Assembly (NCBI RefSeq): GCF_011927625.1
Contig: NZ_JAATIZ010000002.1
Location: forward strand, 434,001 to 498,000
Direction of reading: 5' to 3'
Source: Paenalcaligenes hominis
Lineage (GTDB): Bacteria; Pseudomonadota; Gammaproteobacteria; Burkholderiales; Burkholderiaceae_B
DNA length: 64,000 nt
Below the pieces are notes generated by a model. The model made no database searches and was not told the DNA's origin. It was given only the letters and a program-made list of their open reading frames with translations. Position 1 is the first letter of the stretch. Each line of letters starts with the position of its first letter. Positions 26,989-36,904 of the stretch are shown one piece after another. Position numbers and translations under genes: made by a program.

Positions 26989-28401
26989 ATGACGATTAAA
27001 ACGTTAAGCGCCGCAATAGGCGGAGCGCTTTTAGCTGGTGCCGGTGTCTATGCGTATTTGCATTATGCCGACGCCCCCAGCACATCCACGACGACTCACT
27101 ACCCCGCTTTGCAGTTAAATCAGAAACAAGCCGGTGAAATTACCAGCCAAAGTCTGCTGAACCTAAGCAATGGCGTACGTAGCGCTGTGTACGACATTCA
27201 GCTTGAGGCCAACCAACTGGTAAAAGTTGAAGTTAAAGGCCCATTGCGCGCGCAAATCAGCGCCTTGCATCAAGACCAGCTCATTGAACGCGTCAGCGCC
27301 GAGGAAGCGTGTCTGGCTTGCTCTACGGATCAGGCAGCAACGGCTTTGCTTTTCAAGGCGCCTAGCGCTGGCACCTATCACATAGCTGTCAGTGGTCAGG
27401 ACACGGCTTCATTTGGCCCATTTAGCTTGCGTGTCAGCGAGCTTCAACAATTTGCGGGCGATACCCTTACCGCAGATAGTGATCTGTATGACTGGGCACA
27501 AGGGGCTCCCGTCGCTTATCCACTACATATTGCTACCGATGGCCTCTATGTAATGGACCTCAAAGCAATGGCGCCTAACCTAGATCCGTTATTGGTTCTT
27601 AAAGCCAGTGATGGCACTGAAATAGCACAAGATGACGATGGTGGCGAGCAACTCAACGCCCGTCTTAGCCGTTATCTGACGCGTGGGGATTATCAACTAC
27701 TGGCTACCTCGGCGACAGGTGATAACCAGTTCGCTGGCGGGTTTGCGCTACGCATCCAACACCAAGAGTTAAACCCCGAGTTAATACAGCTAAATAGGGA
27801 TGGGGGTGAGTTGCCTGTAGATGGTCAACGCCGCTCTGGCTTGTATAGCAATCAGCCTATTCCTTTTACCTTGCATCTGGATGCGCCACAAATAGTCACC
27901 GTGCAATTACATAGCAATGCGTTTATGGGTAGCTTACAGCTGGGCCCCTATCGCAGCCGCAGTACACAAAATACCACACAGCAAATCCGTGCTTATTTGC
28001 CAGCAGGCACGCATACGCTTGAGTTGGACGGCGATAACCAGTCTGGACTGTATGAGCTATCTGCTTCGGGCGAAACCGTAAGTCCGGTACTTCCCCACAA
28101 GACGCTGCGTCCTAACCAAACCACGACCCACCGTCTTAGCGCCAATCTTGATGCTGACCTGTTTACCTTGGTGATTGCCGAGGCCGGCCAGTATGTAATT
28201 GAGATGGACGCAGAACGGTTTGATACCTATTTGCAGTTATTACAGAACAATCAGCTTATTGCCGAAGACGACGACAGTGGCGGGGATTTAAATGCAGCGC
28301 TTGCTATTTGGCTAGAGCCCGGTGAGTATCAGCTTTTAGCCACATCTTTTGATAGCCAAAGCCAAGCACAATCCTATCAAATCCGCATTTATGAAGACTA
28401 A
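26989..28401 (+). CDS. Exported beta-rich protein with PPC-like repeats
   Basis: 470 residues, not assigned to a characterised protein. N-terminal hydrophobic segment (SAAIGGALLAGAGVYAYL) is a signal or anchor. Two related blocks near residues 198-245 and 411-460 share D-x-L-x-x-L, a DDDxGGxLNA acidic loop and a closing GEYQLLATS, as in bacterial pre-peptidase C-terminal (PPC) beta-sandwich domains. About four such modules may be present; no peptidase domain is attached. A CLACS pair occurs near residue 105. Likely a periplasmic or surface binding protein. Function unknown. Confidence 0.7.
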   Translation: MTIKTLSAAIGGALLAGAGVYAYLHYADAPSTSTTTHYPALQLNQKQAGEITSQSLLNLSNGVRSAVYDIQLEANQLVKVEVKGPLRAQISALHQDQLIERVSAEEACLACSTDQAATALLFKAPSAGTYHIAVSGQDTASFGPFSLRVSELQQFAGDTLTADSDLYDWAQGAPVAYPLHIATDGLYVMDLKAMAPNLDPLLVLKASDGTEIAQDDDGGEQLNARLSRYLTRGDYQLLATSATGDNQFAGGFALRIQHQELNPELIQLNRDGGELPVDGQRRSGLYSNQPIPFTLHLDAPQIVTVQLHSNAFMGSLQLGPYRSRSTQNTTQQIRAYLPAGTHTLELDGDNQSGLYELSASGETVSPVLPHKTLRPNQTTTHRLSANLDADLFTLVIAEAGQYVIEMDAERFDTYLQLLQNNQLIAEDDDSGGDLNAALAIWLEPGEYQLLATSFDSQSQAQSYQIRIYED

Positions 28402-28448
28402 TCCACTCCGTCTTTTTTATTTCCCTATTTAAACGCTAAGGTGACACG

Positions 28449-28967
28449 ATGGCTGTGCTAGATTTATATGAAGAACGTCTTGCTACGCCTTTGGGTGAGC
28501 TCATTGTTTTTACAGACCGTGCCGGTCGAGCTAGGGCGGTTGATTGGGCAGACTACCACGCGCGCATGCAACAGTTGCTAACGCGCCAGTATGCCAATAC
28601 CGTCTGGTCGGTGCAGCCTGCATCCACGACAAGCTCTGTTACCCAGGCGTTAGCGCATTATTTTTCTGGTCAGTTAGACGCCCTAGAGGCGGTGCCTTGT
28701 GTGGTGCAAGGCACCCCTTTTCAAGAGCGAGTTTGGGCAGGTTTACGGCACATACCCTGCGGTACCACCTGGAGCTACAAACAGCTGGCTGAACACATTC
28801 AGCACCCCAAGGCACTACGTGCCGTCGGTACCGCCAATGGGGCCAACCCTATTAGTGTGATTATTCCGTGCCATCGCGTCGTGGGTACCCATCAACAACT
28901 CGGTGGCTACGCCGGCGGCCTTGAGCGCAAACGCTGGTTACTGCAGCATGAAGGCCTATCGTTTTAA
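28449..28967 (+). CDS. ogt: Methylated-DNA--protein-cysteine methyltransferase
   Basis: 172 residues. The acceptor Cys is in the intact IPCHRVVG motif near residue 140, and TPFQERVWAGLRHIPCGTTWSYKQLA precedes it. It removes alkyl groups from O6-guanine by self-alkylation. Overlaps the MOSC gene stop by four bases (convergent). Confidence 0.93.
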   Translation: MAVLDLYEERLATPLGELIVFTDRAGRARAVDWADYHARMQQLLTRQYANTVWSVQPASTTSSVTQALAHYFSGQLDALEAVPCVVQGTPFQERVWAGLRHIPCGTTWSYKQLAEHIQHPKALRAVGTANGANPISVIIPCHRVVGTHQQLGGYAGGLERKRWLLQHEGLSF

Positions 28968-29833
28968 AAATTAAACACAGCTTGAAGACCTTGGCCTACT
29001 TCGAGTGTGGCATTAGGTTCTGCATCATATAAAGCGGCATTTACTCCAAATGTGATGCCTTCGATGGTGCGTCTGCTATCACGCAAAGCCAGTGCAGGCT
29101 GTAGACCCATCACACCGTTGCTAGGATCCACATTCGGCATAGGACAACGCGTACAGTTTTTTAACTTAGCAAACTGTAGTGACGCGTTACCTAAGCTTAA
29201 CAGGTGGTCCTCATCGTAAGCCTCTAAACCCTGAATCACAATATTGGGCCTAAATCGGTCCATGCCCACCGGCGCGGCGCCCTGCTCGTTAATCAGTATA
29301 TTTAATTCTGTTAATGAGGCTTCATTACAAATCAAAAAAGGAAAACCATCTGCAAAACCAAACGTCGTTTGGGCTAAGCCTGCCGTATGAGCAGGGACCG
29401 TGTCTGCTTGCAACCACTTCCGAACCCATGTTTGATTAAGTCCACGCTGCGCCTGAGTATGAACACGTAGTAGACGACATGGCTGTTTTAGATAATGGGT
29501 CCACCAATCCGCTGCAGCCTCACCCTGATCTGCCCCCCACGTTACGTCATCCCAAATCTGCACGCGCGTCGCAGATGTATGCGGCATTGCCAAGCTTAAA
29601 GTTAGCTCTGGCATATGCGGAGCGTTTAAATGCAACCCCTGATCGCTTAGACTAGGCTGCACTAATACCATCTGCGGCAGCGTGCGCTGAGTTAGCATTT
29701 GCCCCAGCTCATCAACCACCACCCATTGTCTATCCCACTGTAAACCGTGGTAATCAATAGCACTGTGCTCTAGCTGAATACCCGCACACGACTTCACGGG
29801 ATAAGTAATTAACTGTGTGATGGTGACGTTCAC
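28964..29833 (-). CDS. MOSC-domain protein
   Basis: 289 residues with an N-terminal MOSC beta-barrel (ITQLITYPVKSCAGI, then WDRQWVVVDELGQMLTQR) and a C-terminal MOSC domain (MDRFRPNIVIQGLEAYDEDHL, the cysteine in NCTRCPMPNVD near residue 228). Relatives such as YcbX reduce N-hydroxylated compounds using molybdenum cofactor; the conserved Cys is the presumed Mo ligand. A Moco-maturation operon lies 29 kb away. The upstream region carries the structured element at 29870-29940. Confidence 0.88.
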   Translation of the reverse strand: MNVTITQLITYPVKSCAGIQLEHSAIDYHGLQWDRQWVVVDELGQMLTQRTLPQMVLVQPSLSDQGLHLNAPHMPELTLSLAMPHTSATRVQIWDDVTWGADQGEAAADWWTHYLKQPCRLLRVHTQAQRGLNQTWVRKWLQADTVPAHTAGLAQTTFGFADGFPFLICNEASLTELNILINEQGAAPVGMDRFRPNIVIQGLEAYDEDHLLSLGNASLQFAKLKNCTRCPMPNVDPSNGVMGLQPALALRDSRRTIEGITFGVNAALYDAEPNATLEVGQGLQAVFNF

Positions 29834-29869
29834 TGTTGACTCCGTAATAAGTAAAACTACGCGTTAAAA

Positions 29870-29940
29870 TGGGTTGTAACACACGTGGATGGCCGACTGG
29901 TTTTACGTGTATAGGAACGCAAAGTGTATCTATCAACCCA
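29870..29940 (+). ncRNA. Candidate three-way-junction RNA upstream of the amide hydrolase
   Basis: TGGGTTG (29870-29876) pairs with CAACCCA (29934-29940). Inside, ACACGT pairs with ACGTGT (29881-29886, 29905-29910), capped by a small CC/GG stem, and a 10-bp helix with one mismatch closes over an AAA loop (29911-29933). Two G-U pairs in that helix become C-A mismatches on the other strand, so plus-strand RNA is favoured. A terminator follows 45 bases later. Not matched to a known family. Confidence 0.45.
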
Positions 29941-29984
29941 CGGCCATAAAATGTAAATGCAAAGCGACTAACCTACTTTTCTAC

Positions 29985-30009
29985 AGAGGAGCTCTATTCC
30001 TCTTTTTTT
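29985..30009 (+). terminator. Terminator-like hairpin in the hydrolase leader
   Basis: AGAGGA and TCCTCT around a 7-base loop, followed by TTTTTT; 124 bases before the hydrolase start. Could end a small RNA or act as attenuator. Confidence 0.6.
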
Positions 30010-30132
30010 AATTCGTAATCCATAGTACAAGTAAGTCACTACCCGTTGCCTAACTTGATCGAAGCGAGAGAATTTTGGCTCCGTCCTTTATCACGGCAGG
30101 CTGTTGCTCCTTTTCTTTACACTACGCCACCT

Positions 30133-31296
30133 ATGAAAAAGTTTGTTTTAAAGAAAATAGCAGTTGCCACTACAGCAGCTGTACTTCTTGGTCCGGTTCA
30201 AAGCCTGTTTGCTTGTACCTCGTTGTTGTACACCGATGCCAACGGTGCTCACTATGCAGGTCGCACTTTAGAGTTGCCCTTGGAAATGCCGTACCAAGTA
30301 CGGTTTACCCCACAAAATACAACATTTGGATCTGAGGCCGCTCATCACCATGCATTAGATTTCAAAAGCAAATATGCTTTTCTTTCTATTAACGTGCCCG
30401 ATCCGCTAAATAAAGAGCTTAAAGTTGTTGATGGCATGAATGAAAAAGGCTTGAATTTTGGCATGCTGGCCTACGCGACCACGGACGGGCCAGCAGATCA
30501 CTTTCAAACTAACCAAGCTGTATTAGCAGCGATCGATTTAGGGGCGTGGACGCTCGCTCAGTTTGCTACAGTTGCCGAGGTTAAAGAAGCATTAGAAGCC
30601 CAACCTGTACTGGTTACCGCGCTGCTACCCTTGGGGCTAATGAAAACCCCTTTTCATTACACGCTGCATGATGCAACAGGGGCATCTATTGTGGTGGAGT
30701 TCAGCAATGGTCAACAACACGTGTATGACAATCCCGTTGGGGTCATGACCAACAGTCCTTCATTGCCTTGGCATTTAACCAATTTAGGTAATTACACTTA
30801 TCTGAACAATATGGATAAATCCACGGCCGAATTTAATGGTCAGCACTTCAGCCAGCCGGACTCAGGTATTGCTACTGAGGGTTTACCGTCCTCAAACACG
30901 TCGGTAGGCCGTTTTGTACGAGCTGTCTATTATTCTCAGTTCACCGAGAAAGTAAAAACACCTGAAAAAGCGGTGAATACACTCGCTCACATTATGAACA
31001 ACTTTGATCGCCCCCGTGGCGCTACGGTGTATTCGCGTATCGGTGCAAGCGCTATGGATATGTTGGCTCCCTCTGTTGGTGACAACCCAGATCATATTTC
31101 TGAGTATACCTCTTGGATTACTCTTAGTGATTTGCAACAAGGTCATTACTACGTGCGCACTTACGCCGACCTAAACTACGGCCGATTGGATTTAGCTCCG
31201 CTCATAAAAAACGGTAAAACCAAGCAAATTGCACTCGATAAACTTGACCACACCAAAGGCTTAGATCTTACAGAGCAATTACTGCAGGCGTCCTAA
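30133..31296 (+). CDS. Exported linear-amide C-N hydrolase (choloylglycine hydrolase family)
   Basis: 387 residues with a signal peptide ending SLFA; cleavage exposes Cys27 of the family's N-terminal CTSLLY, the Ntn nucleophile. Other conserved parts are AGRTLEL (Arg of the active site), MNEKGLNFG, VMTNSPSLPWH and the late RGATVYSRI. Related enzymes hydrolyse bile-salt conjugates, penicillin V or acyl-homoserine lactones. Taurine conjugates would connect it to the taurine cluster 7 kb away, but substrate is unknown. The ATG at 30133 gives the signal peptide; upstream codons from 30046 do not. No ribosome site stands out. Confidence 0.85.
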   Translation: MKKFVLKKIAVATTAAVLLGPVQSLFACTSLLYTDANGAHYAGRTLELPLEMPYQVRFTPQNTTFGSEAAHHHALDFKSKYAFLSINVPDPLNKELKVVDGMNEKGLNFGMLAYATTDGPADHFQTNQAVLAAIDLGAWTLAQFATVAEVKEALEAQPVLVTALLPLGLMKTPFHYTLHDATGASIVVEFSNGQQHVYDNPVGVMTNSPSLPWHLTNLGNYTYLNNMDKSTAEFNGQHFSQPDSGIATEGLPSSNTSVGRFVRAVYYSQFTEKVKTPEKAVNTLAHIMNNFDRPRGATVYSRIGASAMDMLAPSVGDNPDHISEYTSWITLSDLQQGHYYVRTYADLNYGRLDLAPLIKNGKTKQIALDKLDHTKGLDLTEQLLQAS

Positions 31297-31312
31297 ACGC
31301 TAACACTCCATA

Positions 31313-31351
31313 AAAAAGGGTAGTCAGCATAATGCTGGCTACCCTTTTTTT
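31313..31351. terminator. Bidirectional terminator between the hydrolase and putP
   Basis: GGGTAGTCAGCAT pairs with ATGCTGGCTACCC, flanked by A and T runs, serving convergent genes. Confidence 0.92.
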
Positions 31352-31365
31352 AAGTTAATGCTCGA

Positions 31366-32853
31366 TTACATTTTTTGGACTTCGGATTGCACCTCGTCAA
31401 ATACGCGGGTCACACTGGCTGCCGGAGCAGGACTCAGTAAACTTACAACATAAATAGCCAACGCGCCCAAAACAAAGCCAGGGATAATTTCATATAAGCC
31501 AAACCAAGCGAAATGATTCCAAAGCAAGACCACAACAGCACCTACAACCATGCCCGCTAAAGCGCCGGATAAGGTCATACGACGCCAGACCAATGAAAGA
31601 ATCACTACTGGACCAAACGCCGCCCCAAAGCCAGCCCATGCATAGCTGACCATGGACAGGACTCGACTCTCTGGATTCCAGGCTAATGCAATGGCTATTA
31701 AAGCGACTGCTAACACCATCAAACGTCCAAACCAAACGAGCTCTTTATCGCCAGCATCGCGACGTAAGAAAGTTTTATAGATGTCTTGGGTTAGCGAGCT
31801 GGAGCACACTAATAGCTGTGCAGAAAGAGTGCTCATCACTGCGGCTAAGATCGCTGCGAGTAAAATACCTGCTATCCATGGGTTAAATAACAAGATAGAC
31901 AGTTCGATAAACACACGTTCTGCATTAGCCGTTACACCAGCGGCTTGTTCTGGGTGTGCTTCAAAATAAGCAATACCAAAAAAACCAACAGCTACCGCAC
32001 CGGCCAAACACAAAATCATCCATGTCATGCCAATACGGCGTGCGCGAGGAATACTTTGTACGGAGTCGGCCGCCATAAACCGCACCAAAATATGAGGTTG
32101 ACCAAAATAGCCTAAGCCCCATGCTAGAGCAGAAATAATCCCCACTTTAGATACATCTGATAATAGATCAGTACTACTGACGTTTAGAGCTTGCGCTGCA
32201 CCCACGGCCTCGCCAAAACCACCGGCATGATGCATCACGATGAGCGGAGTCAAAATCAACGCCGTGAACATAAGAGAGGCTTGAATGGTGTCCGTCCAGC
32301 TGACCGCCAGAAAACCCCCAATAAACACATAAGCAATAGTACAAAACGCCCCAAGCCAAATTGCAGTGGTGTACGACATGCCAAACATGCTTTCAAATAA
32401 GCGCGCTCCGGCCACTACACCCGAGGCGCAGTACAAGGTGAAAAATACCAAAATTACTATGGCAGACACAATACGTAAGATATTTTTGTTGTCCTCAAAC
32501 CGATTAGAAAAAAAGTCGGGCAGGGTTAAGGCATTGCCCGAACGTTCCGTATAAACACGTAAGCGAGCGGCGACAAACAGCCAGTTAAAATACGCACCGA
32601 TGATTAACCCAATGGCGATCCATGAGGCAGAAATACCGGTGCTGTAGACCTCCCCAGGTAGGCCCATCAGTAACCAGCCGCTCATGTCTGAAGCACCCGC
32701 AGCTAAAGCCACTACAAATGGGCCTAACTTTCGGCCCCCTAAGATGTAGTCGGATAAGTCTTCGGTGGATCGATAACCTAGCCAGCCAATAAGCAGCATG
32801 GCCGCGATATAAATCACGAACATGACAATGACTGGAGTACTAATTACGTCCAT
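31366..32853 (-). CDS. putP: Sodium/proline symporter
   Basis: 495-residue SSS-family transporter with about 13 membrane helices. Signature: YILGGRKLGPFVVALAAGASDMSGWLLMGLPG near residue 40 and FIGGFLAVSWTDTIQASLMF near 190; these match PutP. Imports proline with sodium for PutA. Lies 85 bases downstream of putA on the same strand; the gap holds an inverted repeat CGTAAT-N5-ATTACG (32876-32892). Confidence 0.94.
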   Translation of the reverse strand: MDVISTPVIVMFVIYIAAMLLIGWLGYRSTEDLSDYILGGRKLGPFVVALAAGASDMSGWLLMGLPGEVYSTGISASWIAIGLIIGAYFNWLFVAARLRVYTERSGNALTLPDFFSNRFEDNKNILRIVSAIVILVFFTLYCASGVVAGARLFESMFGMSYTTAIWLGAFCTIAYVFIGGFLAVSWTDTIQASLMFTALILTPLIVMHHAGGFGEAVGAAQALNVSSTDLLSDVSKVGIISALAWGLGYFGQPHILVRFMAADSVQSIPRARRIGMTWMILCLAGAVAVGFFGIAYFEAHPEQAAGVTANAERVFIELSILLFNPWIAGILLAAILAAVMSTLSAQLLVCSSSLTQDIYKTFLRRDAGDKELVWFGRLMVLAVALIAIALAWNPESRVLSMVSYAWAGFGAAFGPVVILSLVWRRMTLSGALAGMVVGAVVVLLWNHFAWFGLYEIIPGFVLGALAIYVVSLLSPAPAASVTRVFDEVQSEVQKM

Positions 32854-32938
32854 TTTTTCACCCCTTTGTTTTATACGTAATAGTGCATTACGTTTGATGG
32901 ACTAGGCGTAAGCCGCCTGCATAAAAATGTAATAACGC

Positions 32939-35900
32939 TTAAATCATAGCCATTAGCGTTGCGTTTCCTCCGGCAGCTGCCGTATTCACACTTAACGATC
33001 GCTCGACCAATAGCCGCTCTAATCGGTAGCTTTTCCCCTCCTCGAGTTCTGCCACGGTGCGTCCTTGTGGTTGAATAATAACTGCAGAATGTTCAGCTAA
33101 TTGCTGGGCGACCACCAATAACTCGTCGCCGTCCCCTTCAAATAACGCCGCCCCTGGCGTCTGCTGTTTTACGGCCTGCTCTACGCTAGAGGCTTGAATT
33201 ACAAAGGCTGCCACATCCTTAGGTAGCTGCTGCAACCAATGGCTCAGTCTTTGTTTATTATGGTCAAGTACAACAATGGGTTGGTTAGCTGTAGCCAAGC
33301 AACAAGCTAATTGAATTGTCGCCCCCCACTCGGTTTGCGGCATGCACAGCACTTGACCCCGTTGCTGCAAATGGTAGCTATTGTTTTCTCCGGTAGGCCC
33401 AGACAGCGCCATCTGTAGGCCATATAAACTCAAATCAACATTTTTTTGAATTTGAGTAAATTGATCTGCGCTGTACTGGGCTTTTACCCAATCAAAAAAT
33501 GTCTGTTGTAAAGCCAGTGCAGGCCTTGCGTTGGGCATGTCCCCTAGCACAAGCTGTTCTGGGCTTGATGCCAACAAGCGCGGTACATACAAAGGCCCTC
33601 CTGCTTTAGGGCCAGTACCTGATAAACCCTGACCACCAAAAGGCTGCACACCTACAATCGCGCCAACAATATTGCGGTTTACGTATAAATTGCCAGCGCG
33701 CACTTGCTGAACAAGCTTGTCTATACTTTCATCAATACGAGAGTGCACGCCAAACGTTAAGCCATAACCGCTAGCATTGATTTGATCAATTAATTTGCTG
33801 ACCTCTGAGCGTTTGTAACGTAGTACATGCAGCACTGGACCAAACACTTCGCGCTCCACGTCCGCAATTTCATTGATCTCAATAATAGTAGGAGCTACAA
33901 AGGTGCCATGAGCACAACTTTGGGCTAAGGTAAGCTGCTCTACAGCAAAACCTTTTTGACGCATGTGCGCAATATGACGTTGGATATTTTGCTGAGCTTC
34001 GGCATCAATAACAGGCCCCACATCTGTAGATAAACGATCTGGGTTCGTCACCTGTAACTCTTGCATGGCACCACGTAACATAGTCAACATGGTGTTTGCG
34101 ACCTCGTCCTGTAAACACAAGATGCGCAACGCAGAACAACGCTGTCCAGCTGAATCAAATGCAGAAGTAATCACATCTGCAACCACCTGCTCTGCCAAAG
34201 CCGAGGAATCCACCACCATGGCATTTAATCCACCGGTCTCTGCCACCAAAGGTATAGGTTGACCGGCTTTATTTAAACGAGTGGACAATTGCTTAGCAAT
34301 TAGTTGTGCAACCTCGGTAGAGCCCGTGAACATCACGCCCTGCACGCGTGCGTCCTGCACTAACGCAGCACCAACATCGCCAGCACCAGGAAGTAACTGC
34401 AACACCTCTTGTGGTACACCGGCCTCGTGTAAATAACGTACCCCTTGTTGTGCAATCAAATTAGTTTGCTCTGCAGGCTTGGCTAAGACCACATTTCCTG
34501 CGGCAAGAGCAGCTGAGACTTGACCCAGAAAAATAGCCAGAGGAAAGTTCCATGGGCTAATGCAAGCCACCGGGCCTAATGGGCGGTGTGTATCCGCCTC
34601 GAACTGCTGTGCTACCTGACGACCGTAGTAGCGCAAAAAATCCACTGCTTCACGAATTTCAGCCACCGCGTTGGTATAACTTTTACCTGCTTCGCGTACC
34701 GCCAAAGCAATAAGCTCGGGGGTATGGGACTCTAATAAATCAGCAGCACGCAATAAACATTGCGCACGCTCTAGGGCTGGTGTAGCTGCCCAGATGGGAG
34801 CGGCGCTCTCTGCTCGTTCTAAAGCTCGCTGTACTTCTGCAGCTTCGCTGAACACCACTTGCCCGACTACGTCGCGGTGATCCGCAGGGTTTAGCACATC
34901 CCTGTAACGACTGGCTGCCTCTTCGGATTCATCGACAGTAGCAGGCATCGCCAACCAGTCGCGGGTCGTACTTGCTAATAAGCCGGCAGATAATGAAGCC
35001 AGGCGGTGTTCATTTGATAAATCCAAGCCTTGTGAGTTTTGACGGTCTTCACCCTGATGACGGTATAAATCCACCGGCAAAGGAATAAGTGGGTGCGGCG
35101 CCCCAACTGGGTGCACTGCTAAACTTTGCTCTACCGGGTCTGCAATGAGCTCGTCAACAGGCACTTTTTCATCGGCGATACGGTTTACAAAAGAAGAGTT
35201 AGCGCCGTTTTCTAATAAGCGACGCACCAAATAGGCTAATAAGGTTTCGTGTGAGCCCACTGGCGCATAAATACGGCATGGACGTGCTAATTTACCAGCG
35301 CTTACTGCGCCTACTACTTCTTCATATAATGGCTCGCCCATGCCATGTAAGCATTGAAACTCGTATTGGCCCGCGTAATAGTTGGGGCCGGCCATGTAAT
35401 AAATAGCCGCCACAGTGTGGGCATTATGGGTAGCAAATTGCGGGAAAATGGCATCCGGCGCAGTTAGCAGTTTGCGCGCACACGCCAAATACGACACATC
35501 CGTATGAATTTTTCGGGTGAAAACCGGGTAGCCCTCTAGGCCATCTACCTGAGCTCGTTTGATTTCCGTATCCCAATAGGCCCCTTTTACTAAGCGCACC
35601 ATCAAGCGGTGATTGGTACGGCGGCCCAAATCAATTAAGTAGTCCAACACATAGGGGGCACGCTTTTGATAAGCTTGCACTACAAAGCCAATTCCATTCC
35701 AGCCTGCCAACTGCGGCTCTAAGCACAGTTTATCTAGCAGCTCTAAGGAAATTTCTAGGCGATCGGCTTCTTCGGCATCAATATTAATACCAATATCATA
35801 ACTACGTGCAAGCACCGTTAGCTGTAATAAACGGGGGTACAACTCGTGTAGCACCCGCTCGTGTTGAGCACGGGAATACCGCGCATGCAACGCAGATAAT

Positions 35901-36883
35901 TTAATGGAAATACCTGGCCCTTGATAGATACCTAAACCGGCTGCGTTTTTGCCAATAGCGTGGATAGCCTGCTCATACGCGGCATAATACACCAACGCAT
36001 CGGCGTCCGTCATAGCGGCTTCACCCAGCATATCGTAGGAATACGTAAAACCCTTGTTAACCCAACTGCGGCTGTTTGCTAAGGCTCCAGCAATGGTTTC
36101 CCCACACACAAAATGCTCGCCCATTAAACGCATGGCTCGGTCTACGCCCTTGCGAATCAGCGGCTCGCCCCCTTTGCTAATCATACGTGTCAGTGCTGAA
36201 GACATACCACGTTCGCTATTGGTGGATACTAATTTGCCCGTAATCATTAGTCCCCATGTGGCGGCATTTACAAACAAAGAGCCAGAACTCATGTGAGACT
36301 GCCAATCGCCTTTACTAATTTTGTCGCGAATTAACGCATCACGAGTGGCTTTATCTGGAATACGAAGTAAGGCCTCCGCCAAGCACATTAAAGCAACGCC
36401 TTCTTGGCTAGATAACGAGTATTCGTGAATCAAGCCATCGACGCCGCTGCCTAGGCGCTTGCTGCGTAGGGCTTCGACTAGTTTGCGGGCTAAGGCCTTA
36501 ACTTGTGGTTTCTGTGGACCTTGATCGGCCAAAGCAATAAGTAACGGCATGCATTCTGGTTCTGCACGGCGGTAAGCACTAGTAATAGCAGACTGTAGTA
36601 CCGACTGAGGCGCTACTGATTGCGCAAAGTCCAAAAACGGCTGGACTTTTTCAGTTGTAGCTAGGCTAAGTCCGGCCTCTTCGAGGCTTTTAATATCACC
36701 CTGATCGGCGTCGACCAAATGCGCTAATGAAGGCGGCAATCGCCCTGCCTCGATATCCTCAAGAAAAGAGTAAATCGCTTGCTTAATAAACCAATGCTGA
36801 GTGCGTCCAATGCGCTCTGCTGCTGCTCGAATACGCGCCCGCAGGGCGGCATCCACTTTGACACCTAGGGTAGTAGAACTCAT
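32939..36883 (-). CDS. putA: Trifunctional PutA: regulator, proline dehydrogenase and P5C dehydrogenase
   Basis: 1314 residues. An N-terminal ribbon-helix-helix (STTLGVKVDAALRARIRAAA) gives DNA binding. The FAD proline dehydrogenase barrel follows (VKGAYWDTEIKRAQ near residue 450), then the NAD P5C dehydrogenase with Cys in SAGQRCSALRIL and Glu in AETGGLNAM, and a C-terminal domain. Proline becomes glutamate at the membrane. Two ATGs are close; AGGA at nine bases favours 36883 over 36892. Three GTTGCAC sites upstream are likely its own operators. Confidence 0.97.
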   Translation of the reverse strand: MSSTTLGVKVDAALRARIRAAAERIGRTQHWFIKQAIYSFLEDIEAGRLPPSLAHLVDADQGDIKSLEEAGLSLATTEKVQPFLDFAQSVAPQSVLQSAITSAYRRAEPECMPLLIALADQGPQKPQVKALARKLVEALRSKRLGSGVDGLIHEYSLSSQEGVALMCLAEALLRIPDKATRDALIRDKISKGDWQSHMSSGSLFVNAATWGLMITGKLVSTNSERGMSSALTRMISKGGEPLIRKGVDRAMRLMGEHFVCGETIAGALANSRSWVNKGFTYSYDMLGEAAMTDADALVYYAAYEQAIHAIGKNAAGLGIYQGPGISIKLSALHARYSRAQHERVLHELYPRLLQLTVLARSYDIGINIDAEEADRLEISLELLDKLCLEPQLAGWNGIGFVVQAYQKRAPYVLDYLIDLGRRTNHRLMVRLVKGAYWDTEIKRAQVDGLEGYPVFTRKIHTDVSYLACARKLLTAPDAIFPQFATHNAHTVAAIYYMAGPNYYAGQYEFQCLHGMGEPLYEEVVGAVSAGKLARPCRIYAPVGSHETLLAYLVRRLLENGANSSFVNRIADEKVPVDELIADPVEQSLAVHPVGAPHPLIPLPVDLYRHQGEDRQNSQGLDLSNEHRLASLSAGLLASTTRDWLAMPATVDESEEAASRYRDVLNPADHRDVVGQVVFSEAAEVQRALERAESAAPIWAATPALERAQCLLRAADLLESHTPELIALAVREAGKSYTNAVAEIREAVDFLRYYGRQVAQQFEADTHRPLGPVACISPWNFPLAIFLGQVSAALAAGNVVLAKPAEQTNLIAQQGVRYLHEAGVPQEVLQLLPGAGDVGAALVQDARVQGVMFTGSTEVAQLIAKQLSTRLNKAGQPIPLVAETGGLNAMVVDSSALAEQVVADVITSAFDSAGQRCSALRILCLQDEVANTMLTMLRGAMQELQVTNPDRLSTDVGPVIDAEAQQNIQRHIAHMRQKGFAVEQLTLAQSCAHGTFVAPTIIEINEIADVEREVFGPVLHVLRYKRSEVSKLIDQINASGYGLTFGVHSRIDESIDKLVQQVRAGNLYVNRNIVGAIVGVQPFGGQGLSGTGPKAGGPLYVPRLLASSPEQLVLGDMPNARPALALQQTFFDWVKAQYSADQFTQIQKNVDLSLYGLQMALSGPTGENNSYHLQQRGQVLCMPQTEWGATIQLACCLATANQPIVVLDHNKQRLSHWLQQLPKDVAAFVIQASSVEQAVKQQTPGAALFEGDGDELLVVAQQLAEHSAVIIQPQGRTVAELEEGKSYRLERLLVERSLSVNTAAAGGNATLMAMI

Positions 36884-36904
36884 AACACTCATCCTTTTAG
36901 CTTT

